A stretch of 64,000 nucleotides of DNA, from the NCBI GenBank assembly GCA_903845125.1, contig CAIMWS010000539.1, positions 86,334 through 150,333 of the forward strand, written 5' to 3'. Source of the DNA: an uncultured Verrucomicrobiota bacterium (GTDB lineage Bacteria > Verrucomicrobiota > Verrucomicrobiia > Limisphaerales > UBA1319). The notes under the pieces are model-generated. The model searched no databases, was not told the origin of the DNA, and worked only from the letters and a program-made list of their open reading frames with translations. The translations under genes and the position numbers were made by a program. Below, piece by piece: positions 9,042 through 17,971 of the stretch (position 1 is its first letter; the number at the start of each line of letters is the position of its first letter).

Positions 9042-10280
9042 TCAAGGCTCCACGAAGACCGGGGTGCCAGTCGCCACCAGCTGGGACAGGTATTCCGCAT
9101 TCCAATTGGCGAGGCGGAAACAGCCGTGGGATTCGGTGCGCCCCACCTCCTCCGGCTTGGGTGTGCCATGGATGCCGTAGCCGGGCCGGTTCAGCCCGAT
9201 CCAGGCGATCCCCACCGGGTTGTTGGGGCCGGGCGGCAGGACCAGTTTGCGGCCCAATTCGCGGCCCTCGGCGGATTCCGGGAAGATTTCCGGGTTGAAC
9301 ACATAATTGGGCCGGAGGACGATGGATACGACATATAATTCCCCCACCGGCCGCTTGGCCACGTCCCGCGCGATGCTGCACGGGAAATGCGCCAGCAGGC
9401 CGCCCGCGGCGTCGAAGGCCTGCAGCGTGCGTCCCGCCAGGTGGATGCGTACCTGGGCCGCCTTGGTTTTGACGGGTGGGTAGTCCGCGGCGGGCACATT
9501 CAATTTCTGCCCGGCGGCGGCGTTGCGCCAGTCGAACTGCGGGTTCAGGCGCCGGATGTGCAGGGGATGGGTGTGGGCTTTTTCCGAAACCAATTCCAGG
9601 AGATTCTCGAAATCCAGCCGGTCTGCCAGCGATTTCCCCAGCCAGGTGGCGGGGATTGGCCGCAGGCGGGCCAGGTCCTCCAAGGTGATGGTATAGGCAA
9701 CGATGGGGGGCGCATCGAGCAGCAGCCTGGCCTGGGTGGCTTCATCGAGCAGGCCGGTCACCGGCAGCCGGTTGTTTTTTTGGAACAAGCGCAAGGCGGC
9801 GCGGGTTTGATTGCCCATGGAGCCGTCGATGGAGCCGGGTGAAATGCCCAGGCGGGACAAGGCCACCTGGGCCTCCAGCAAATCTTGCACCGGCCGTTTC
9901 GCCAAGCCACTGGGCGGCAGATTGGTGCCGGCCGGGACGGGGACCGGGGGGACATTCGTCGGGGCGGGGTTATTGGTGACCGGCCGGGGGCCCACCCAGG
10001 CATTGGTCAGCGATTTGGCGGGCGGAATATTGGTTGGCTGCCGCACGATGAGCTTGAGTGGCGGTTCGGAATTGGAGCGGGGGGCAACCGGTGGCGGCGG
10101 GTTGGTGGCAGCCGGTTTGGCCGCCGGTTCCATTTGGAACAAGCCTTTGAACGGCGAATCGTTCCATTTGAAATTAGGGAAAAACATCACCCCCAGGCCG
10201 CCAGCCGCCAGCACCACCAGGATCCAATAAAACCATTCATTGGACTGGCCGCCACGTCGAGTCTCTTTCCGCCTGCGCAC
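9042..10280 (-). CDS. Membrane-anchored L,D-transpeptidase (YkuD) with peptidoglycan-binding domains
   Basis: A 412-residue protein starting at GTG 10280. A basic N-terminus leads to a transmembrane helix (about 16-33, WFYWILVVLAAGGLGVMFF), then a Pro/Asn-rich linker. A PG_binding_1 domain follows (about 135-185, LSRLGISPGSIDGSMG to TRAALRLFQ), then a LysM-like segment (LHIRRLNPQFDW to GQKLNVP) and a C-terminal YkuD domain with HGTP and SHGCFRL (Cys near residue 386). The family forms 3-3 peptidoglycan cross-links or attaches proteins using this Cys and the HG His. It should act on the outer face of the inner membrane. The start is uncertain because there is no strong Shine-Dalgarno. Confidence 0.92.
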   Translation of the reverse strand: MRRRKETRRGGQSNEWFYWILVVLAAGGLGVMFFPNFKWNDSPFKGLFQMEPAAKPAATNPPPPVAPRSNSEPPLKLIVRQPTNIPPAKSLTNAWVGPRPVTNNPAPTNVPPVPVPAGTNLPPSGLAKRPVQDLLEAQVALSRLGISPGSIDGSMGNQTRAALRLFQKNNRLPVTGLLDEATQARLLLDAPPIVAYTITLEDLARLRPIPATWLGKSLADRLDFENLLELVSEKAHTHPLHIRRLNPQFDWRNAAAGQKLNVPAADYPPVKTKAAQVRIHLAGRTLQAFDAAGGLLAHFPCSIARDVAKRPVGELYVVSIVLRPNYVFNPEIFPESAEGRELGRKLVLPPGPNNPVGIAWIGLNRPGYGIHGTPKPEEVGRTESHGCFRLANWNAEYLSQLVATGTPVFVEP

Positions 10281-10743
10281 GATGGCAAAATATCAAAGGA
10301 CCCCAGGGAAAAAAAGGGATTTCATCTGGCCGCTGCTTTAGCCCGGGGTGGGGCTGGGGCGGAGGCGGCCCGGCCGTTTGCAGGTTCCGCTCCGGGGCCA
10401 TGGGACTGGCCCGGCGATTTGGCGCTCCGGGCGGCCGCACGCACGGAGGCCAAAGCCAGGCGCACCACAATTTCCCGGCCGCGGTCGGCAGTTGCATGGA
10501 AACCGCCGCCGAGATAGCTCGCGGGGTCGCTTGAGATGTCGCTGTCAGCATGCGGCGCCCGGTCGGGAGGGGGAATTGGGACTCGCCCCCCCCTCGATTC
10601 TCCGCTGGGTCTGGCTTGGATCTTACCGCTCCGGCAGTGGAATTCCCTGCCGAAAATGCCCGCGCGAGGCCCGGAACCTGGGATCACAGCGCATCCAAGA
10701 TTCGTGTTTGACTAAATCACGACTTGATATATCGTTTTTAAAG
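10281..10743. other. 463-base non-coding stretch between the divergent L,D-transpeptidase and Rrf2 genes
   Basis: Very GC-rich in its first 400 bases, then AT-rich from about 10700 just before the regulator. Open frames on both strands give low-complexity Pro/Ala/Arg/Gly translations without domains. No RNA gene or repeat was recognised. The promoter-proximal part is listed separately. Confidence 0.5.
10708..10733 (+). promoter_or_regulatory. Possible promoter/operator of the Rrf2 gene
   Basis: A TTGACT box (10708-10713) is followed after 14 bases by TATATC (10728-10733), a short spacing for a sigma-70 promoter. The box overlaps a perfect 8-bp palindrome GATATATC (10726-10733). Rrf2 regulators often bind AT-rich dyads at their own promoters, so autoregulation is plausible. 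Confidence 0.3.
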
Positions 10744-11208
10744 TTGAATATTGCAAAAAGAACCGATTATGCCCTCCGGGCGCTGTTCACACTGGTGGAA
10801 GCCAGTGAGAAGGGGCCGCTCTCCATTCGGGAACTGGCCCGGAGGAATGACGCGCCGAAGCGCTTCCTGGAGCACATCATGCTCGATCTCAAATCGAAAG
10901 GTTGGGTGGCCAGTTTGCCGGGCCGGCACGGTGGCTATTACCTGGGCAAACCCGCCTCGCAAATCACCATGGGTGAGGTGGTGCGATATTTCAATGGGAC
11001 CCTGGCGCCCATCGAGTGCGTCTCGGTGAGTGCCTACAAGAAATGCAGCCAGGAGGCTATTTGCCGTTTCCGGCGGGTATTCCTGGAAGCCCGGAATCAT
11101 GTCACGCAGGTAATGGACAACGCCACGCTGGCCGAGGTGGCCAAAGGGCCGCCGGTGGCCACTTCGGAAGTCTTCTCGGCCCAGTTTATCGATGGCGGCG
11201 GTATTTAA
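10744..11208 (+). CDS. Rrf2-family transcriptional regulator with a Fe-S-type cysteine triad
   Basis: The start is placed at TTG 10744, giving MNIAKRTDYALRALF, the canonical Rrf2 N-terminus, and 154 residues; no ATG is available and sequence further upstream has no family similarity. The winged-helix DNA-binding region runs to about residue 80 (SIRELARRNDAPKRFLEHI, recognition helix; GRHGGYYLG wing). Cys92, Cys101 and Cys107 (C-x8-C-x5-C) occupy the region where IscR, NsrR and RsrR hold an iron-sulphur cluster. The gene sits 56 bases upstream of O-acetylhomoserine sulfhydrylase on the same strand, which suggests control of sulphur assimilation in response to redox, Fe-S status or cysteine supply. 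CymR, the classical cysteine-metabolism Rrf2, lacks such a triad. Confidence 0.88.
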   Translation: MNIAKRTDYALRALFTLVEASEKGPLSIRELARRNDAPKRFLEHIMLDLKSKGWVASLPGRHGGYYLGKPASQITMGEVVRYFNGTLAPIECVSVSAYKKCSQEAICRFRRVFLEARNHVTQVMDNATLAEVAKGPPVATSEVFSAQFIDGGGI

Positions 11209-11225
11209 CGAGTGTGGAAATATAA

Positions 11226-12566
<1,341 letters not shown>

Positions 12567-12600
12567 AACCCCGCCCAGCGGCTTGCCGGAGCGCTGGTCT

Positions 12601-12625
12601 GGTGGCCAGCGCCTCGCTGGCCACC
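12601..12625. terminator. Perfect 10-bp hairpin between convergent metY and kup
   Basis: GGTGGCCAGC and GCTGGCCACC flank a GCCTC loop in the 82-base gap between the two stop codons. No U-tract follows on either strand. It could serve both transcripts as a bidirectional, possibly factor-assisted terminator. Confidence 0.45.
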
Positions 12626-12648
12626 GGCCCGGCCCGGCGCGGGATGGT

Positions 12649-14526
12649 TTACATTTCAACCTGCATGCCCAGCTCAACCACCCGGTTTGGGGCCAGCTGG
12701 AAGAAAGCCGTGGCGGATTGGGCATTGCGGGACATGGTCACAAACAGGTTGCGGCGCCAGGAGGAGAGCCGTGGCTTGCGCGAATAAACAATCGATTCGC
12801 GGCTCACGAAAAAGGTGGTCCGGTTGATGTCAGTCTTCAACCCCAGCTGAGCGCAGGCGGCAATCAGCTGCGGCGCATGGGGCTGCTCCATATAGCCATG
12901 GGAACCGGTGACCCGGTAAAAGCCTTTGCCCAATTCCTTGATCCGGAGGCGCTCGGAATCGGGCGCATAGGCGATATCCATGGCGTTGATGGTGAGGATG
13001 ATGACCTGGGTGTGAAGAACCTGGTTGTGGCGCAGATTATGCAGCAAGGCCAGCGGGGTTCCCGACGCCCCGCCGGAGAGGAACACGGCGGTGCCCGGCA
13101 CGCGATGGATTTTGGCCGTCTCCAGGTCGGCCAGAAACAAATCGAACGGCATCTGGCTTTGGGAGAGGGTTTCCCGCAGCACTTGGCGGCCTTTGCTCCA
13201 GGTGGTCATCAGCAGGTAAATGAACAGGCCGATCAGGAGCGGAAACCATCCACCCTGCCAGATTTTCAGGCCGTTGGAGACCACGAAACCGAGCTCGAAC
13301 GTGATCAGCCCGCCGCAGATCAAGGCCGCTTTCCAACCGGGCCATTGCCAGGAATTCCGGGCCACGGCGTAAAACAGCAGGGAAGTGGCCAGCATCGTCA
13401 GGGAAACAGCCATGCCGTAGGCGCCGGCCAGGCGGCTGGAGGTTCGGAAGGCCAGCACCAGGCCCACGCACGCCACCAGCAGCACCAGGTTCACCTGGGG
13501 CATGTAGATCTGGCCCCGCTCGTAGTGGGAGGTATGGCGGATGATGAGCCGGGGGAAATAACCCATTTGGATGGCCTGCATGGTCAGCGAGTAAACCCCG
13601 GCGATCAGCGCCTGCGAGGCGATCACCGCCGCCAGGGTGGCCAGCACCACCAGGGGGAGCAAGGCCCACTTGGGCGCCAGCATGAAAAACGGGTTCGCCG
13701 CCGTGTGGGGGTGGGCCAGCAGGAGCCCTCCCTCCCCCAGGTAGTTCAGCAGCAGGCCAGGGAAAACCACCAGGAACCAGGCGCGCCGGATGGGCCACGC
13801 CCCGAAATGCCCCAGGTCCGCATACAGCGCCTCCGCGCCGGTGACGGACAAAAACACCGAGCCCACCACCACCAGGGCGTGGGATCCATTATGGGCCAGG
13901 AATAGGATGGCGTGGTGGGGGCTCAGGGCGAAGACCACCTCCGGCCGCATCACAATCCCGCGGATGCCCAAAGCGGCCAGGGCCGCAAACCAGAAGAGCA
14001 TCACGGAGCCGAACACACTGCCCACTTTGCCGGTGCCAAAGCGCTGGCAGGCGAACAATCCCACCAGGATGGCCACGGTGAACGGAACGACAAACGGTTT
14101 GAAGATCGGCGTGATGATTTCCAAGCCTTCGACCGCGCCCAGGATGGTCACCGCCGGCGTCAGCATGCCATCCCCATAAAGCAGGGTGGCGCCAAACAAC
14201 CCCAGCACCAGCAGCATCCGCTGGCCCAGCCGCAAGGGGCCAATCCGGTCCGGCACCGCCAGGGAGAGCAGCGCCAGGATGCCCCCCTCGCCTTTATTGT
14301 GGGCGCGCAGGACCAGGCCCAGGTATTTGATGGAGACGATGATGGTCAGGCTCCAGAAAAAAAGGGAAACCACGCCCAGCACGTGAGCCCGTTCCACGGT
14401 AATGGCATGCGGCCCGTTGAAACACTCCCGCAAGGCGTAGAGCGGACTGGTGCCGATATCGCCGTAAACCACCCCCAAAGCGCCCACCAGCAGGCCGAGC
14501 CTGCGTCTGGATTCAGTTTTGTTCAT
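12649..14526 (-). CDS. kup: Kup-family potassium uptake permease
   Basis: A 625-residue inner-membrane K+:H+ symporter. The N-terminus (LGVVYGDIGTSPLYAL) and HNKGEGGILALLSL are signature Kup blocks; about twelve hydrophobic segments fill residues 10-450. Family-typical GDGMLTPA, VGSVFLSVTGAEALYAD and FPRL follow in order. The C-terminal soluble domain (about 455-625) carries PGTAVFL and the GFMEQP-like segment GYMEQPHAP. The leader contains a ydaO-type riboswitch (14610-14775) and a good promoter, so expression should respond to c-di-AMP, as for other K+ importers. The gene is monocistronic and convergent with metY. Confidence 0.96.
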   Translation of the reverse strand: MNKTESRRRLGLLVGALGVVYGDIGTSPLYALRECFNGPHAITVERAHVLGVVSLFFWSLTIIVSIKYLGLVLRAHNKGEGGILALLSLAVPDRIGPLRLGQRMLLVLGLFGATLLYGDGMLTPAVTILGAVEGLEIITPIFKPFVVPFTVAILVGLFACQRFGTGKVGSVFGSVMLFWFAALAALGIRGIVMRPEVVFALSPHHAILFLAHNGSHALVVVGSVFLSVTGAEALYADLGHFGAWPIRRAWFLVVFPGLLLNYLGEGGLLLAHPHTAANPFFMLAPKWALLPLVVLATLAAVIASQALIAGVYSLTMQAIQMGYFPRLIIRHTSHYERGQIYMPQVNLVLLVACVGLVLAFRTSSRLAGAYGMAVSLTMLATSLLFYAVARNSWQWPGWKAALICGGLITFELGFVVSNGLKIWQGGWFPLLIGLFIYLLMTTWSKGRQVLRETLSQSQMPFDLFLADLETAKIHRVPGTAVFLSGGASGTPLALLHNLRHNQVLHTQVIILTINAMDIAYAPDSERLRIKELGKGFYRVTGSHGYMEQPHAPQLIAACAQLGLKTDINRTTFFVSRESIVYSRKPRLSSWRRNLFVTMSRNAQSATAFFQLAPNRVVELGMQVEM

Positions 14527-14609
14527 GTTGCCTCACGCGCCAAGCCAAAGCATGCCAGCACCACCGCTGGCCTGGATCGTTGCAGGGGATTCCGGCGGCC
14601 GCCTGGAGG

Positions 14610-14775
14610 CAGCCGCGAAGATTGCCCTTTCACACGCTGACGAGGTTAGCTGACGGGCTGGGCTTTGAAAGTAGCCCCGGCGCACCATCCACCGTTTGCC
14701 CCACGACCATAATCGGTTCCATCATTGGTTCCCCCGCAACCGGCCTTGGATCCTGGCCGGAATTAAGCGACATTC
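14610..14775 (-). promoter_or_regulatory. ydaO/yuaA-type c-di-AMP riboswitch in the kup leader
   Basis: Read on the minus strand the leader contains, in order, TCGCTTAATTCCGG, GCGGGGGAACCAATGATGG, GTGGGGCAAACGG, GCCGGGGCTACTTTC and AGCCCGTCAGCTAACCTCG followed by TCAGCG. These match, in the same order, the conserved words of the ydaO-yuaA aptamer (RF00379), above all CCGUCAGCUAACCUCGU. This class binds c-di-AMP and usually turns off expression of K+ importers and cell-wall enzymes. The boundaries are approximate. The region between the aptamer and the kup ATG holds GC-rich complementary stretches, but I could not assign a terminator. The whole gap between kup and ggt is 14527-14952. Confidence 0.88.
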
Positions 14776-14778
14776 AGC

Positions 14779-14806
14779 ATCTTATACCATAACCCCAGGC
14801 TGTCAA
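14779..14806 (-). promoter_or_regulatory. Sigma-70-type promoter of the kup riboswitch transcript
   Basis: On the minus strand a perfect TTGACA (14806-14801) is followed after 16 bases by TAAGAT (14784-14779). Transcription would begin a few bases before the conserved start of the riboswitch, so the promoter position supports the riboswitch call. Confidence 0.7.
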
Positions 14807-14952
14807 TAACCACCTCGCGGGCGGGCACGGGGCGCGCTGGCGCGGAGGCGTTTGGGCCGAACCCCCGTTAATTATTGGCCCGGGCGCCCGTCACGAAAGG
14901 CTGGCCAGCCGGGGGGTGGCCGGTTAGATTGGGGAGCAACAAAGGATCCATT

Positions 14953-16653
14953 ATGAAACCATTCGTTACCGGCCGGGCTGTGGGATGGAGTGTGATCGGC
15001 GTCCTGGTGGCCGCCGCCGCGCTCACGCTGGAGGCGGCCGCCGACCGCCAGCAAGCGCGGTCGATGGTCATTTCCCGCCAGGGCATCGTGGCCGCGGAGC
15101 AGCCCCTGGCGGCCCAGGCCGGCGCCAGCATCCTGGCCCAGGGCGGCAACGCGGTGGATGCGGCCGTGGCCGCCAATGCCGCCCTCTCGGTCGTGGCGCC
15201 CATGATGTGCGGGATGGGCGGGGATCTGTTCGCCCTGGTTTACGAGGCCAAAACGGGCAAGCTCCACGGGTTCAATGGGAGCGGTTGGTCGCCCGCACGC
15301 CTGACGCCGGAGTTTCTGCGCGGCCAGGGATTCAAGACCATGCCGCAAAGCGGCATCCATTCCGTGACCGTGCCGGGGGCGGTGGACGGGTGGCACCAGC
15401 TGCTGGCCCGGTTCGGCAAACTGGGTTTTGCCCAGGTCCTGGCGCCAGCCCGGCAGTTGGCGGAGGAGGGCTTTCCCGTCACCGAATGGGTGGCGGGTTA
15501 CTGGGCCGCCTGCGAATCCTTGCTGAAAAAGGATCCCGCGGCGGCAAAATGTTTCCTGCCGGGAGGCAGACCGCCGGCCATGGGCGAGGTGTTCCGCAAT
15601 CCGGACGCGGCCTGGTCGCTGGAGCAGGTGGCCGGGCATGGGCGCGCCGCCTTTTACGATGGGGCGATCGGGCGGCGGATCCTCGAGCTGTCCGGGCGGC
15701 TGGGGGGAACGCTGGAGGCGGAAGATCTGCGGCGCTACCAGGGCGCCTGGGTGGAGCCGATCAGCGTCAACTACCGCGGGTGGACGGTGTATGAAATCCC
15801 CCCCAACGGCCAGGGCATTGCCGCCCTAGAGATGCTCAACCTGATGGAGACCTTCAACCTGGGGGAGTGGGGGCTGCATTCCGCCAATGCCCTGCACGCG
15901 ATGATCGAGGCCAAGAAGCTCGCCTATGCCGACCTGCTGCGATACATCGGGGATCCCGCCTTCGGCAAACTCCCGGTGGCTGGCTTGCTAAGCAAGGATT
16001 ACGCCCGGCAGCGGGCCGGCTTGATCGATCTTTCCCGGGCGATGGCCCAGGCGGCCCCGGGCTCGCCCCCTGAACCGGGCAATGACACCACTTATCTGTG
16101 CACGGTGGACCAGGAAGGCAACCTGGTGTCCCTGATCCAGAGCACTTACAACGCCTTTGGCTCGGGGCTGGTGGCGGAGGGCGCCGGTTTCGCCCTGCAG
16201 AACCGGGGCGGCCTGTTCCAGCTGGAGGCGGGGCATCCCAACGTGCTGGCCGGCCACAAGCGGCCGCTGCACACCATCATCCCCGCCTTCATGAGCAAGG
16301 GCGACATCCGGATCGCCTTCGGGATCATGGGCGGTTGGAACCAGGCGCAAGCCCACGCCCAATTCGTGGCCAATTATGTGGATTTCAAGCTCAACCTGCA
16401 GGCGGCGCTCGAGGCGGCGCGGTTCACCAAGATGAGTTTCACGGGCACCGATGTGCAGCTGGAAAATCGCGTCCCGGAGGCGGTCCGCGCCGAGTTGGCC
16501 GCCCGCGGCCACCGCCTCGACGTGCTCCCCAACTGGGCCACCAGCGTGGGCGGCGGCCAGGCCGTCCTGCGGGACTTCGCGCGGGGGGTCAATTACGGCG
16601 CCTCCGATCCCCGCAAGGATGGCGCCGCGGTTCCGCAGCCGTTCCTGAAGTAA
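14953..16653 (+). CDS. ggt: Gamma-glutamyltransferase / glutathione hydrolase
   Basis: The start is placed at ATG 14953 (AAAGGATCC before it, then a basic start and hydrophobic VIGVLVAAAALTLEAAA signal). The product is 566 residues, normal for an Ntn-hydrolase GGT. The N-terminal large-subunit block (GNAVDAAVAANAALSVVAPMM then GMGGDL) is diagnostic. The autoprocessing nucleophile lies in NDTTYLCTVD (Thr379 or Thr380), which becomes the N-terminus of the small subunit. STYNAFGSGL and FGIMGGWNQAQAH follow as the small-subunit substrate loops. The enzyme cleaves or transfers gamma-glutamyl groups in the periplasm or outside. It is followed after 18 bases by signal peptidase I, so the three genes from 14953 to 17723 form a likely operon. 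Confidence 0.94.
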   Translation: MKPFVTGRAVGWSVIGVLVAAAALTLEAAADRQQARSMVISRQGIVAAEQPLAAQAGASILAQGGNAVDAAVAANAALSVVAPMMCGMGGDLFALVYEAKTGKLHGFNGSGWSPARLTPEFLRGQGFKTMPQSGIHSVTVPGAVDGWHQLLARFGKLGFAQVLAPARQLAEEGFPVTEWVAGYWAACESLLKKDPAAAKCFLPGGRPPAMGEVFRNPDAAWSLEQVAGHGRAAFYDGAIGRRILELSGRLGGTLEAEDLRRYQGAWVEPISVNYRGWTVYEIPPNGQGIAALEMLNLMETFNLGEWGLHSANALHAMIEAKKLAYADLLRYIGDPAFGKLPVAGLLSKDYARQRAGLIDLSRAMAQAAPGSPPEPGNDTTYLCTVDQEGNLVSLIQSTYNAFGSGLVAEGAGFALQNRGGLFQLEAGHPNVLAGHKRPLHTIIPAFMSKGDIRIAFGIMGGWNQAQAHAQFVANYVDFKLNLQAALEAARFTKMSFTGTDVQLENRVPEAVRAELAARGHRLDVLPNWATSVGGGQAVLRDFARGVNYGASDPRKDGAAVPQPFLK

Positions 16654-16671
16654 CCTGCGCCCCGCCCGCCC

Positions 16672-17223
16672 ATGGATCCCGCAGCCCAACCTCCCCCCGT
16701 GGCCGAACCGGCCGCTTCCAGCCGGCCAGCGTGGTGGCGCCGGGTGCTCTACGGCGGCCGCCCGCGGCGCACTTTGTTCCGGCTGGCGCTGGAGGTGGCG
16801 CTGGTCGTATTCATCTTCAAGGCCGTGCTGATCCCGGTCCGCATCTCGGGCATCAGCATGCTGCCCAGCTTCCAGGACGGCAAAATCAATTTCCTTTGGC
16901 GGCTGGCATTCACGCGGCAGCCGCTCCAGCGCGGGGATGTGGTGGGCATCCGGTACGCCGGGGAACGGGTCATGCTGCTCAAGCGCATCATCGGCCTGCC
17001 GGGCGAAACGCTGAAAATCGAGGAGGGGACGGTGTTCATCGGCGGCGCCCCTTTGGAGGAGCCTTATGTGAAGCTGCCCCGGGCGCGCTGGAACGTGCCG
17101 GTGATCCGGCTGACGGACCGCGAATATTTCGTCATCGGCGACAACCGCTCCATGGGGGACCGCCTGCATGAGTTCGGAGCGGTGGAAGCCGCGCGGATCG
17201 TGGGAAAGGTCTGGTTCCAATGA
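16672..17223 (+). CDS. lepB: Signal peptidase I
   Basis: A 183-residue type I signal peptidase with a single N-terminal membrane helix (about 37-52, LALEVALVVFIFKAVL). The catalytic Ser62 is in GISMLPS and the general-base Lys104 in LKRIIGLPGE; box E (VIGDNRSMGD) completes the S26 set. It is shorter than E. coli LepB and resembles the compact Gram-positive/Verrucomicrobial type. It removes Sec signal peptides at the outer face of the membrane, fitting the many exported proteins here. The stop overlaps the next start by four bases (ATGA). Confidence 0.93.
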   Translation: MDPAAQPPPVAEPAASSRPAWWRRVLYGGRPRRTLFRLALEVALVVFIFKAVLIPVRISGISMLPSFQDGKINFLWRLAFTRQPLQRGDVVGIRYAGERVMLLKRIIGLPGETLKIEEGTVFIGGAPLEEPYVKLPRARWNVPVIRLTDREYFVIGDNRSMGDRLHEFGAVEAARIVGKVWFQ

Positions 17224-17723
17224 AAAGCTGGATTCGGCGGGTGGTCCTCCTGGCGCTGGTGGGCGGGCTGGCTTTCCTGGCCTGGCGCTGGCTGCACCCG
17301 GACGACGAATCCCTGATCCGCACCCGCCTGTCCCGGCTGGCCGGGGACGTGTCGTTCGCGCGCGGCGAAGGCTCCTTCGCCAAGCTGAGCTACGCGGACA
17401 AGGTGGTTGGGCATTTCACGCGCGAGGTGGAAATCGCCCTCGGCGGCCAGGTTCCGGAGCTGGCCGGCGTCCATGGCCGCGACCAGCTCCGCGAGCTCGC
17501 GATGGGCGCCCGGGCCCAGGCCCAGCAAGTGAAGGTGGAGTTCCTGGATGTGAAGCCGGCGGTGGACCCCGGCGGCCTGGACGCAACCGCCGTGCTGACC
17601 GTGCTGGCGGACGTCAACGGTGAAAAGAACGCGGTGGCCCAGGAGCTTCAGATGACCCTGTCGAAAACCAACGGAGAGTGGCTGATCCGCCGCGTGGAGG
17701 CCGTCAAAACCCTCCGCCGCTGA
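17220..17723 (+). CDS. Small membrane-anchored protein, NTF2-like fold suspected
   Basis: A 167-residue protein coupled by ATGA overlap to signal peptidase I. An N-terminal helix (about 6-22, RRVVLLALVGGLAFLAW) anchors a soluble domain. The domain alternates amphipathic helices (DDESLIRTRLSRLAGDVSF, DQLRELAMGARAQ) and strands ending EWLIRRVEAVKTL, the layout of SnoaL/NTF2-like proteins. No catalytic or binding residues are recognised. The function is unknown; coupling to lepB suggests an envelope role. Confidence 0.75.
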   Translation: MKSWIRRVVLLALVGGLAFLAWRWLHPDDESLIRTRLSRLAGDVSFARGEGSFAKLSYADKVVGHFTREVEIALGGQVPELAGVHGRDQLRELAMGARAQAQQVKVEFLDVKPAVDPGGLDATAVLTVLADVNGEKNAVAQELQMTLSKTNGEWLIRRVEAVKTLRR

Positions 17724-17971
17724 CGGGGAATCCACGGCGGGCAGGGCGGGCAGGTTGGCGCTTGGCCTCCGCGATGGACTTGTAATCCCCCAGGCCATTC
17801 CCCTCGCGCCGCTCAGATCACCTTGCCGTTGGCGCAGCCATCGGCGACGACATCCCTTCCTTCCCCAATTCAGGGACCCGGCTCGTGGTCTTTCCCACGT
17901 CGCTTCGCATCGATTTCAGCCCATCGATTTCAGCTTGTATGGCCCATCCCGTTTCGGCACGCTTCGGACTC

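Noticed and set aside
10237..10687. Minus-strand open frames upstream of the L,D-transpeptidase
   Set aside because: Pro/Ala-rich translations without domains; overlapping in several frames. Left as non-coding.
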